Shown in pieces: positions 18,465 through 26,336 of a DNA stretch of 64,000 bases. Origin of the DNA: Candidatus Pelagisphaera phototrophica (GTDB lineage Bacteria > Verrucomicrobiota > Verrucomicrobiia > Opitutales > Opitutaceae); the NCBI RefSeq assembly GCF_014529625.1, contig NZ_CP076039.1:3658001-3722000 (forward strand), in the 5' to 3' direction. Position numbers and translations under genes: made by a program. The notes under the pieces are model-generated. The model saw only the letters and a list, made by a program, of their open reading frames with translations, was not told the origin of the DNA and made no database searches. Each line of letters begins with the position of its first letter. Positions within the stretch are counted from its first letter, which is position 1.

Positions 18465-20177
18465 ATGCCGGACATGGAAGAGAACCATCAAAACCCTCGG
18501 AAGCACAGAGTTATCCACTGGAATCCAGAGGATGAGGATGCGGCTGAAAGAGCACGGTCCTCAAAACGTAAATTGATAGCGGTAGGCGTATCAGCCGCCG
18601 TTTTCGTTGTCCTGCTAGTCAGCGTGATCGCATTGTGGGAAAATCCGGACGAAGACGCCAAGGCCCTGACAGACCGACTCGGGCTTACTGACGAGACCGT
18701 GCCGGAAGTCACTTTCCAGCAAGCGTTCGCAAGCCGGTCCAAAGCGGATCTTGAGCTTGAAACCTCCAACAGTGGATTGGAGAAAATTCGCCAAATGCGG
18801 GTCAATCACCCGGTTCTCACAACAAAATTAGTCGCGGTGGAACGCGAGTTCTTGCAGGGCGAAGACCTCATGAAGCGAAAAGCCTTCGATCGGGCGTTTG
18901 AAACCTTCAAAGGGGTCAACGTGCAAATCGAGGACTTTTCGAATTTGGTGGAGGCAAAGCTCGCTACCCAGGAGATGTACGACAACTTCTTGACTCGTGT
19001 CGACGAGCTAAAGCCTTCTAAACACCTGAATCAAGAAGCCTATGACGATGCTTTCGACGCCGCCAGCGCCGGGAAGCAGTTTCTCACTGAAGGCTCGTTC
19101 ACCGCATCTAAAACTAAATTAACGGAGGCAACGGACAAACTCCAGGCACTTGCGGACTCCATATCCAACTACATACGCGAAAACGCGGCCTTGGGGCATC
19201 GATACATCGCGCAAGGACAGGGGGCCAAAGCAATCGAAGCCTTCACGAATCTTCTCTCGATCGATCCCCAAAACGAAAATGCCATCCTTCAAATCGAACG
19301 AGCGAAGACTGCCGACGACGTTTTCAATCTCGTCAAGAAAGGTGAGGTACAGGAACGCAGCGAAGCGTTCGAGGAGGCTCTCGTTGCCTATCAGCAAGCA
19401 TTCCGAAAAGACCAGAAATCTGCGAAGGCTCAGAACGGGGTTTCCCGGGTGCGGCGCAAAATTGAGAACCGTGACTTCAGCAAGTATCTCACGATTGCCC
19501 AGAACGCAGAGCAGTCCTACCGCTATGATGAAGCGATCGAGAATTTTCAGCTAGCTCTCGCTATTTTTCCAGATCGCAAGGAATTGGCCGATTCCATCGT
19601 CAGGGCCCGAAAAGACAAGCGCCAGAGCGACATCACGACGTTGGTTACACGGGCTTATGCTTTGGAAAGTGAAAATCGGGATTGGGAAGGAGCACGAGTG
19701 ATCTACCAGCAATTGATCGACATGGAGCCCAGCCTCCAGGAAGCCAAAGATGGGCTTTTACGAACCGGGAAAGTGATTCGTAGCATACTTCGTTACGAAA
19801 AGTACTTGGAAATCGCAGCGATTGAGGCAAAGCGGCTTCAGTATCAGCTCGCCCGCCAATCCTGGGACCAGGCGATGCGGTCCAAGCCCGACTATCTTGA
19901 ACTAACCGATGAAGCAAAGCGCTTGCAGCAACACCTCATCACCCAAAGTAGACCCGTTCAGGTTCTTTTTATCTCCGACATGGCGACATGGGTCAGCGTA
20001 CAGGGTCCGACTGCCAAAAAGCCTACTAAGCTTAAAGAATCTACCATGAACCTATTGCCCGGCGACTATCGTATTATTGGTCGTAAAAAAGGATACGAAG
20101 ATATTCAATATAGACTCCAAGTCAGGGGAGGGGTCGCCCAATCGCCACTCAAGGTGATATGCGATGAAAAACTGTAA
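18465..20177 (+). CDS. Membrane-anchored tetratricopeptide protein with C-terminal PEGA-like domain
   Basis: A 570-residue protein. An acidic cytoplasmic N-terminus (1-33) leads into one transmembrane helix (37-58). A long helical region (about 85-490) follows, with TPR-like helical pairs such as GHRYIAQGQGAKAIEAFTNLLSIDPQN and EQSYRYDEAIENFQLALAIFPD. The last 70 residues form a small beta domain (MNLLPGDYRIIGRKKGYEDIQY) that fits the PEGA fold. The topology implies an extracytoplasmic scaffold that binds other envelope proteins. It is first of three closely spaced genes; the next starts 19 bases later. No specific function recognised. Confidence 0.82.
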   Translation: MPDMEENHQNPRKHRVIHWNPEDEDAAERARSSKRKLIAVGVSAAVFVVLLVSVIALWENPDEDAKALTDRLGLTDETVPEVTFQQAFASRSKADLELETSNSGLEKIRQMRVNHPVLTTKLVAVEREFLQGEDLMKRKAFDRAFETFKGVNVQIEDFSNLVEAKLATQEMYDNFLTRVDELKPSKHLNQEAYDDAFDAASAGKQFLTEGSFTASKTKLTEATDKLQALADSISNYIRENAALGHRYIAQGQGAKAIEAFTNLLSIDPQNENAILQIERAKTADDVFNLVKKGEVQERSEAFEEALVAYQQAFRKDQKSAKAQNGVSRVRRKIENRDFSKYLTIAQNAEQSYRYDEAIENFQLALAIFPDRKELADSIVRARKDKRQSDITTLVTRAYALESENRDWEGARVIYQQLIDMEPSLQEAKDGLLRTGKVIRSILRYEKYLEIAAIEAKRLQYQLARQSWDQAMRSKPDYLELTDEAKRLQQHLITQSRPVQVLFISDMATWVSVQGPTAKKPTKLKESTMNLLPGDYRIIGRKKGYEDIQYRLQVRGGVAQSPLKVICDEKL

Positions 20178-20196
20178 TCCACCAAACGCCTAAGAA

Positions 20197-21177
20197 ATGG
20201 AGAATCGACGCCATCCAACCTTGCTTCTTTCCGTAGTCGGAGCCGCCGCGCTCTTTTGCCAGAGCGGAATGGCGCAGTTCGATCCAGACCCCAGGATTTT
20301 CGAAGGAGAGGCCAATGGGGCCGGCCCCAACAGCGGATCCAATCAAAGTCGTAGCGGGCGTCCTTCCATTTCCGCAGGCGGCATTCCCATTGGCGGTGAT
20401 GTTTCGATTTTAGACGAGTCCACCCTTCCACCGTTAGGTACAATCGATATACCGGGCAGAACCGGTTTAAACATTCCCATTAACACCCCAGGGATGCCCG
20501 GAGGCATGCAAGGCGGGATGTCCGGAGGCTCCTCCGGAAGCAGTGGCATGCCGATCCCCATGGGTGGAGGAAGCTCAGGCGGAGGGCAACAAAGCCAAAG
20601 CAGTTTGGGACTGCCTCCCAAAGGTGGCTCTAGCGGCGGACAACAAGGACAGAGCAGCTCGGGAATGCCTCCCATGAGCAGCTCTCGCAGTCAAGGGAGT
20701 CAAGGTTCCCAAAGCAACAACACTCCCCTTATACCTATGCCCCCTTCCAACGCAGGGCAACAGGGACAGATGGGGCAAATGGGCTCCCAAGGAGAACAGG
20801 GCGAGCAGGGGCAACAAGGTCAGCAGGGACAACAGGGACCTCAAGGGCAAGCAGGAGAAGGGGGACAAGCAGGTGAATCGCCTCTCGGACAATTGCCTCC
20901 TCCCCCTCCGGACGTTCAGATTGGAAGCACTTCTGATCAAATCGGAGGACCCATCGGAGACTTGACCGGGAACGACCCCGATACGCAAACTTCAGACGGT
21001 GCAAGCGACGGAGAATCCGGCGACCAGAACAAGGCCAAGAGTGGTGGAGAATCAGGGGGTGACAACGGCAAGAAAGTTACTGAATCCGATGGCCAGCAAG
21101 TAGGGGGTGGCGGAAGCCAAGGATCTAACCGAGCTAAAGGCACCGAAGAAGGCGGCAAAATGTCCAGCAACTTGTAG
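20197..21177 (+). CDS. Secreted Gly/Gln/Ser-rich protein with collagen-like triplets
   Basis: A 326-residue protein with a signal peptide (cleavage near AMA/Q, residues 24-27) and almost no predicted globular domain. Residues 100-180 are Gly/Ser/Met/Pro-rich. From 187 to 226 glycine occupies every third position, 14 triplets in a row, most with Gln or Glu between, which is a collagen-like Gly-X-Y run with little proline. A PPPPP stretch is near 235 and the last 90 residues are Gly/Asp/Ser-rich and hydrophilic. It lies 19 bases after the TPR/PEGA gene. Possible surface or matrix fibre; function unknown. Confidence 0.75.
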   Translation: MENRRHPTLLLSVVGAAALFCQSGMAQFDPDPRIFEGEANGAGPNSGSNQSRSGRPSISAGGIPIGGDVSILDESTLPPLGTIDIPGRTGLNIPINTPGMPGGMQGGMSGGSSGSSGMPIPMGGGSSGGGQQSQSSLGLPPKGGSSGGQQGQSSSGMPPMSSSRSQGSQGSQSNNTPLIPMPPSNAGQQGQMGQMGSQGEQGEQGQQGQQGQQGPQGQAGEGGQAGESPLGQLPPPPPDVQIGSTSDQIGGPIGDLTGNDPDTQTSDGASDGESGDQNKAKSGGESGGDNGKKVTESDGQQVGGGGSQGSNRAKGTEEGGKMSSNL

Positions 21178-21207
21178 GTCAAGACACCGCGCCTCCGCAC
21201 AACGACA

Positions 21208-21588
21208 ATGACTCGAATTCTTTGCATATCTTCGCTGACGCTGACTCTACTTGTGGGAACGGCATGGGCTCAGAGCACGCCTACCAAGGTAATCGTTTAT
21301 CCACTAGAAGCCGTCATCGATAGCGGGGCCATGAGTCACGGCCAATTCAGGAAACGGTATCCAGGAATCGATGTCACGGACTTTGGTTTAACCGACGAGG
21401 GCTGGTACATTCGGTACACTCACCAAAAGCTGGTCTACATGTTTGGACCCAGTGACGATCTCGAGTACACAAGAGAGCTGAAAGCCGTTTTAGAAGAAAT
21501 CCGTCTTTCCGCAGTACTCAAGGATTCAAAATTGAGCTCGAGCAAAATCGAAATCGTCAAATTCGAATTTTCCTTTGCCTCCAACTAG
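21208..21588 (+). CDS. Small secreted protein of unknown function
   Basis: A 126-residue protein with a signal peptide (cleavage after TAWA, about residue 21). The mature part of about 105 residues contains GLTDEGWYIRYTHQKLVYMFGPSDDLEY followed by a long amphipathic helix (TRELKAVLEEIRLSAVL). No family recognised. It lies 30 bases after the collagen-like gene and is the last gene before the convergent nadK, so it probably belongs to the same transcript as the two genes before it. Confidence 0.7.
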   Translation: MTRILCISSLTLTLLVGTAWAQSTPTKVIVYPLEAVIDSGAMSHGQFRKRYPGIDVTDFGLTDEGWYIRYTHQKLVYMFGPSDDLEYTRELKAVLEEIRLSAVLKDSKLSSSKIEIVKFEFSFASN

Positions 21589-21608
21589 TGATCATTAGGA
21601 TTGGTATC

Positions 21609-22448
21609 TCAGATGTACCCACCGCTCCACTTCAGCTTCCTTCGTACCACATCAAAATGGCAGTAGTCCACTTTTTGGGCCATCTGTAAACTCTGGGATG
21701 ATAATTTAATGGCGATCGTACCGTCCTCAGAAGTTGACAAATTTCTTTGCCCATCAACCGCTACTACCAGTCGACCGTTTGGCACTGCATTCTCTACTCG
21801 CAGTTGAACATTATCCGGCAATATTATCGAGCGATTGCTGAGCGCATGAGGGCAAATCGGCGTAAGGGAAATCACTTTTGAATCGGGATGAATCAATGGA
21901 CCACCTGCGGAGAGCGTGTAAGCGGTCGACCCAGTGGGGGTACTGAATATCAATCCGTCACAAATATAGGTCGTCACAAACTCTTCATCCGCGAAAACGT
22001 TCAAATGAACGATTCCACTGACCGAAGCGGATTTGATGACCACGTCGTTCAACGCAACATCCACTAAATTGTCATGGGTACAGCACTCGAGCAATCCTCG
22101 CCGACGTAAGTCATAGGCACCCTCCAAAATTGATGGAAATAAAGAATCGATTTCCTCAGCAGTATAGGTTGTCAGAAATCCGAGCGTTCCTCGATTCACG
22201 CCGATCAAGGGCACCTGATACTTGGTCGATTCAGAAGCCGCGCTCAAAAAGGTGCCGTCACCTCCGATCACACAACAGGCGTCCATACCCTCTAAAAATC
22301 CATTGGGAACGGGAAATTCGAACGTCTCCCGAGTCGAGACCCCCATGTCCTCCGCGATCTCCCGCAACTGCCCAAACAATTTGAAGGTTCCCGATTTGGA
22401 CTGATTCAAAACGAATCCGAGGTTCTTAATGGCCTTATTATTGAGCAC
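21609..22448 (-). CDS. nadK: NAD(+)/NADH kinase
   Basis: A 279-residue NAD kinase, making NADP(+) from NAD(+). The diagnostic GGDGT is at 62-66, followed by FLSAA. The NE/D substrate motif appears as ALNDVVIKSA, and the conserved GSTAYTLSAGGP loop is present. The start is a GTG at 22448, the best available start for the family N-terminus (KNLGFVLNQ). Last gene of the nusA operon on the minus strand, 27 bases after tlyA. Confidence 0.95.
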   Translation of the reverse strand: MLNNKAIKNLGFVLNQSKSGTFKLFGQLREIAEDMGVSTRETFEFPVPNGFLEGMDACCVIGGDGTFLSAASESTKYQVPLIGVNRGTLGFLTTYTAEEIDSLFPSILEGAYDLRRRGLLECCTHDNLVDVALNDVVIKSASVSGIVHLNVFADEEFVTTYICDGLIFSTPTGSTAYTLSAGGPLIHPDSKVISLTPICPHALSNRSIILPDNVQLRVENAVPNGRLVVAVDGQRNLSTSEDGTIAIKLSSQSLQMAQKVDYCHFDVVRRKLKWSGGYI

Positions 22449-22475
22449 AGCTATTAAATTCGCGCGGGACGCATT

Positions 22476-23222
22476 TTATTTCAACTTAGAAAGCCCGAGA
22501 AGAAATTCAACATTTCCTTCTGCTCCTTTAATCGGTGAAGGAATACAACCGATGCGGGATACGTTGACCAGATTCTCCATGGCAAACCGCTCGACCTCTA
22601 AGAGGACTTTATCCCGTTCATTCTGATCCTTAATCACTCCCCTAAATTTGTCCGCCACCTCCTTGCCCACCTCGAATTGAGGTTTAACTAGAGCAACTAA
22701 AATTCCCCCAATCGCGAGAAAGGGCCAGACAGCAGGCAGTACCGATTTGAGTGAAATAAAAGAAAGATCCATGACAATGCGATCGTATGAATCCAAAGGA
22801 AGGTCACCAGGTTGCAAATATCGAGCATTTACTTTCTCCAAATTGGCAATACGAGGATCGTCTCTCAACTTTCCGTGCAACTGCCCCTTCCCCACGTCTA
22901 CGCAAGTAACGCTAATCGCTCCATTCTGCAAGGCATAATCCGTAAATCCTCCTGTAGACGCTCCCACATCTAAAACGCTTTTTCCAAAAAACGAGAGGTC
23001 ATAAGCTTCGGAAAACCCTTCAATCTTTTCCCCCCCTCTGCTTACGAAACGTTTACCTGGTTCAACGTAAAATTCGATTTCTTCGCTAACTTTTACCCCC
23101 GGTTTGTCCAGTCTCCGATCCCGCTGCCTCACTCTGCCCGACATAATGAGGGCTTTGGCTTCGCTCCGACTGGAAGCAAGCCCCCGCTGGAGGACCAGCT
23201 CATCTAAGCGCAACTTACCCAT
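22476..23222 (-). CDS. TlyA family rRNA methyltransferase / S4-domain protein
   Basis: A 248-residue protein with an N-terminal S4 RNA-binding domain (about 1-60, RLDELVLQRGLASSRSEAKALIMSGRV) and an FtsJ-like methyltransferase domain with VLDVGASTGGFTDYAL as the S-adenosylmethionine loop. Characterised TlyA enzymes 2'-O-methylate rRNA; haemolysin annotations for this family are historical. The start at 23222 directly abuts the ribF stop (no spacer). Target nucleotide not predictable. Confidence 0.93.
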   Translation of the reverse strand: MGKLRLDELVLQRGLASSRSEAKALIMSGRVRQRDRRLDKPGVKVSEEIEFYVEPGKRFVSRGGEKIEGFSEAYDLSFFGKSVLDVGASTGGFTDYALQNGAISVTCVDVGKGQLHGKLRDDPRIANLEKVNARYLQPGDLPLDSYDRIVMDLSFISLKSVLPAVWPFLAIGGILVALVKPQFEVGKEVADKFRGVIKDQNERDKVLLEVERFAMENLVNVSRIGCIPSPIKGAEGNVEFLLGLSKLK

Positions 23223-24170
23223 TCACGGACTCTCGAAAAACAACTTAGCATCGCTAATATCGGTTTGAAGCTGCGTCTTTAATTTATCAATACCTTCGAA
23301 TTTCCTTTCTCGTCTAAGGAAACTCAACCACTCAACTCGCAATGAGTCTCCATAGGAGAACGGACAATCTCCTAACACGTGCACCTCCAACATGGGCTCC
23401 TTCAATGAGTTGACAGTGGGTCGGATTCCAAAATTAGCGACTGCGGGTAACCACTCCTCTCCACCCTCTCGGGAAACGTTGACACTATACACGCCTAACT
23501 TAGGTTTCAATTCACTATCAAATGGGATATTCAAGGTCGGGACTCCGATCGTCCTTCCAACTCGCTTGCCTTCTCTCACCGTTCCCCAGGTTTCGTAAGT
23601 ATACCCAAGAAGACGATTCGCTTCTTCAACTCTTCCGCCAATTAAAGCGTTCCGTATTCGAGTGCTGCTCACGCGTTCGCCATCTAGGAAAAGACATTCG
23701 AGTGATTCGGCAGAAATTCCTGCCTCCTCCGCCAATTTAACCAGCAGTTTAACATCGCCTTGCCGCCCCTTTCCGAACCTCCAGTTTTCTCCTGTATGCA
23801 TAGAAGCCAACGCCGGGATCTTGGACTTCAGCATGGCAACGAAATCGACTGAATCAACCGCCGCGAATTCAGGCGAAAAAGGCTCCTCAATCACAAAGTC
23901 AATTCGAAGTTTGCTGAGTTCGGACCGCTTCATCCTCGAATTGAGGATCATGGGCACCGGATTGTCCGGTTTAAAAAGATGGCTTGGATGGGGCCAGAAC
24001 GTCAGAACTCCCGCAAGACCACCCGAGTTTGCCGCAGAACGTATTGCTGATTCCACCACGAGTCGATGACCCTGATGAACGCCGTCAAACATGCCTATAG
24101 CCAAATGAATCGGATGATTTGTCTCCGAACGAAACGAGTCAAGTCCGTCAAATTGTTTGGGCTCTGGCAT
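23223..24170 (-). CDS. ribF: Bifunctional riboflavin kinase / FAD synthetase
   Basis: A 315-residue enzyme making FMN and then FAD. The N-terminal nucleotidyltransferase half carries GMFDGVHQGHR (HxGH-type motif) and the late SSTRIRNALIGGRVEEANRLLG. The C-terminal riboflavin kinase half has GRTIGVPTLNIPF and GVYSV followed by NFGIRPT. It lies between truB (11 bases upstream) and tlyA. The truB-ribF pairing within a nusA-infB operon is common in bacteria. Confidence 0.95.
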   Translation of the reverse strand: MPEPKQFDGLDSFRSETNHPIHLAIGMFDGVHQGHRLVVESAIRSAANSGGLAGVLTFWPHPSHLFKPDNPVPMILNSRMKRSELSKLRIDFVIEEPFSPEFAAVDSVDFVAMLKSKIPALASMHTGENWRFGKGRQGDVKLLVKLAEEAGISAESLECLFLDGERVSSTRIRNALIGGRVEEANRLLGYTYETWGTVREGKRVGRTIGVPTLNIPFDSELKPKLGVYSVNVSREGGEEWLPAVANFGIRPTVNSLKEPMLEVHVLGDCPFSYGDSLRVEWLSFLRRERKFEGIDKLKTQLQTDISDAKLFFESP

Positions 24171-24181
24171 GATTATTAAGC

Positions 24182-24904
24182 TTACAACACAGAATTGGGC
24201 AACGCTTCGGTTTTTCCGATTAGGGCCTTGGAAATTTCCTCTGGATTGGCTTCGAGAAATCGCTCCAATGTGATGGCATCATTTAAATTAAACTTGTCGG
24301 AAGCGATTCGGCGCAGTTCCGAAAGATAGCCCCCACAGCCAATTTTTTCCCCAATGTCATTCGCGAGGGAACGAACATAGGTCCCTTTTGTGCAATCTAG
24401 GCTGAAGTCCACCTCCGGTGAATCAAAGCGTGTTACGTCGAAGCGGGAGATTCTGATAAATCTTGGCTCTCGCTCCACCTCTTTGCCCTGGCGGGCCATC
24501 TTGTACAAGGGCTGGCCATTGATTTTCACTGCCGAAAACATTGGAGGCTTCTGGTACTGATCCCCCAGGTAGGAGGACACAACCGTAGCAACCTCTTCCA
24601 GCGTTAAACTGGGGACGGGGCGCTTAGTCATCACTTCACCTTCACCATCGTACGTATTCGTCGACTCTCCCAGCGTAATGCTTCCCTCATAAGTCTTATC
24701 CAAGCTCATCAGATACTGCGAAAGCTTGGTCGCTTTGCCCACTAGTATAATGAGAAGTCCTGTCGCCATCGGATCGAGTGTACCAGCATGCCCGATACGC
24801 TTCATTTTCAGTTTCCTGCGAACCTTATCCACCACATCGTGGGAAGTTAGTCCGCTCGGCTTGTCGATCAACAATACGCCCTCTAGCTCTCTATTCTCCT
24901 TCAT
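24182..24904 (-). CDS. truB: tRNA pseudouridine(55) synthase
   Basis: A 240-residue enzyme making pseudouridine 55 in the tRNA T-loop. The catalytic Asp is 44 in [12 protein letters not shown]. The nearby KPSGLTSHD and the C-terminal [13 protein letters not shown] are conserved. The ATG at 24904 overlaps the upstream stop codon by ATGA and is preferred over an in-frame TTG at 24910. Sits in its usual place in the infB-rbfA-truB-ribF order. Confidence 0.95.
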   Translation of the reverse strand: MKENRELEGVLLIDKPSGLTSHDVVDKVRRKLKMKRIGHAGTLDPMATGLLIILVGKATKLSQYLMSLDKTYEGSITLGESTNTYDGEGEVMTKRPVPSLTLEEVATVVSSYLGDQYQKPPMFSAVKINGQPLYKMARQGKEVEREPRFIRISRFDVTRFDSPEVDFSLDCTKGTYVRSLANDIGEKIGCGGYLSELRRIASDKFNLNDAITLERFLEANPEEISKALIGKTEALPNSVL

Positions 24905-25902
24905 TTGCAATCAACCGTTTCAACACGTGTTCTTACCGCTTCGATCAAATTCTCCCGCAAGACTTTCAATGGAAGACTACTACTCGTCGCTGCCGCACAA
25001 GCATGTCCACCTCCCCCGAATTGGGATGCGACTTGATCCACTCGCAACTCTTTAATCTTTGCTCTCAAACTCGCCTTAGTCGTCGTTTTGCGTTCCTCGA
25101 GCAACACCCCAATTAAGACACCTTCCACGGAACGCGCATAATCCACAAATCCTTCCGTATCTTGATACGAGGTACCCGTTTCAACAAAATCCCTTTGCCG
25201 CAACATACCTATGCAAACTTTCTTGCCACATTCGAAAGCGAGCGAACCCAGGAATCGCTCAAGCAGTTTCAGCCTTGGTAGAGTCGCATTTTCATAGAGA
25301 CTTTCAGCCGCCAACCGAGGTGACGCTCCACAATCCACCAGTCTGCTACACAGCTCGAAAACTCGACTACTGGTGACTGCATAGCTGAATCGGCCCGTAT
25401 CTGTTAGGATGCCCGTATACAAGGCTTGAGCTGCGGACTCTGAGATTGGTAGAGCCAAGTCAAATGCTATGCCCGCCAGTATTTCACAGGTAGCGGAGGC
25501 ATCCGAATCAATCAAGTTTACCTCAGCGAACCGAGTATTGGTAATATGATGATCGATATTTCCCAAACGCCGCTGGTTCTCCAATGCGATAGAAGTTTTC
25601 GGGCCTACCCTTCCCTCGTCCGCGCAATCCAAATACAGTAGCCCTGTGTTTCCTAAAGACTCCGGCTCGACAATGCGAATGAGCTCGCTTCCCTTCAAAT
25701 AAGTTAGGGACGCGGGCACTTGATCAGCGTTCGCGACAAGGGGAACCACCCCAAAAGTTGAAATCATTTCCGCGACTGCGATTTGCGCCCCGACACAATC
25801 TCCATCAGGTCGGGCATGGCCAATAACGCACACCGATTGACCGGCGGCACTCGAAGCTAAGGCGCGAAATCCAGTGCTCAATTCTGGAAAAAACCCCCTC
25901 AA
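24901..25902 (-). CDS. DHH family phosphoesterase (NrnA-like nanoRNase / pAp phosphatase)
   Basis: A 333-residue DHH/DHHA1 protein. Mn-binding motifs are seen as GHARPDGDC (motif I) and NIDHHITN (motif III), with the C-terminal DHHA1 glycine-rich [12 protein letters not shown]. NrnA-type enzymes degrade 2-5 nucleotide RNA and the nucleotide pAp; such genes commonly sit between rbfA and truB. No ATG is available near the N-terminus. A TTG at 25902 overlaps the rbfA stop, and a second TTG at 25881 has a GAGGGGG about 12 bases upstream, so the exact start is unsure. Confidence 0.9.
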   Translation of the reverse strand: MRGFFPELSTGFRALASSAAGQSVCVIGHARPDGDCVGAQIAVAEMISTFGVVPLVANADQVPASLTYLKGSELIRIVEPESLGNTGLLYLDCADEGRVGPKTSIALENQRRLGNIDHHITNTRFAEVNLIDSDASATCEILAGIAFDLALPISESAAQALYTGILTDTGRFSYAVTSSRVFELCSRLVDCGASPRLAAESLYENATLPRLKLLERFLGSLAFECGKKVCIGMLRQRDFVETGTSYQDTEGFVDYARSVEGVLIGVLLEERKTTTKASLRAKIKELRVDQVASQFGGGGHACAAATSSSLPLKVLRENLIEAVRTRVETVDCK

Positions 25903-26255
25903 TCGACTGATTCGTTGATCGATTCATCGAGCCCGTCGATTAACTCGATGATGCGATTTCCTTTGGCGATGGACTCGTCGTACTTGAAGTTCAACGCGGG
26001 CAGTCGCTTAAGCACGATCCGCTTTCCCAACTCGAACCTGACTCGACCGCCTATTCTATCCAGGAATTTCTGGATCTTCCATCGCTCTTCTTCACTTGCC
26101 AAAAGCGTATAGAAAACGATCGCGTTGCTGTGATCCGGAGAAACATCGACGCCGGTAACCGTCACCGTAACAGTCTCACGTTGATAACGTGTGTGCAGAA
26201 TATCGCTCACCTCGCGCTTTAACAACTCAGATACTCTTATGTTTCGATTGCTCAT
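25899..26255 (-). CDS. rbfA: 30S ribosome-binding factor A
   Basis: A 118-residue RbfA, a small KH-like protein needed for late 16S rRNA 5'-end maturation. The N-terminal RVSELLKREVSDIL, the central TVTGVDVSPDHSNAIVFYTLL and the C-terminal RIVLKRLPALNFKYDESIAKG are family signatures. It follows infB by 81 bases and overlaps the NrnA-like gene. Confidence 0.95.
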   Translation of the reverse strand: MSNRNIRVSELLKREVSDILHTRYQRETVTVTVTGVDVSPDHSNAIVFYTLLASEEERWKIQKFLDRIGGRVRFELGKRIVLKRLPALNFKYDESIAKGNRIIELIDGLDESINESVD

Positions 26256-26336
26256 GTTTATCTAAATCTAAGCTATCGGTACAAGGCAACTGAACCTATG
26301 CTCATACATCGCAAAGGTTCCCCAAAAATGGGGAGA

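Noticed and set aside
20755-20874. Possible CRISPR or tandem DNA repeat
   Set aside because: The periodicity is 9 bases in coding phase and encodes Gly-X-Y; no spacer structure or cas genes are present.
20343-21227. Proline/leucine-rich minus-strand frames opposite the collagen-like gene
   Set aside because: They mirror the Gly/Gln-rich codons of the plus-strand gene, which has a signal peptide, good spacing and periodic glycine.
23680-24100. Plus-strand frames opposite ribF
   Set aside because: Antisense shadows; ribF has complete enzyme motifs and operon context.
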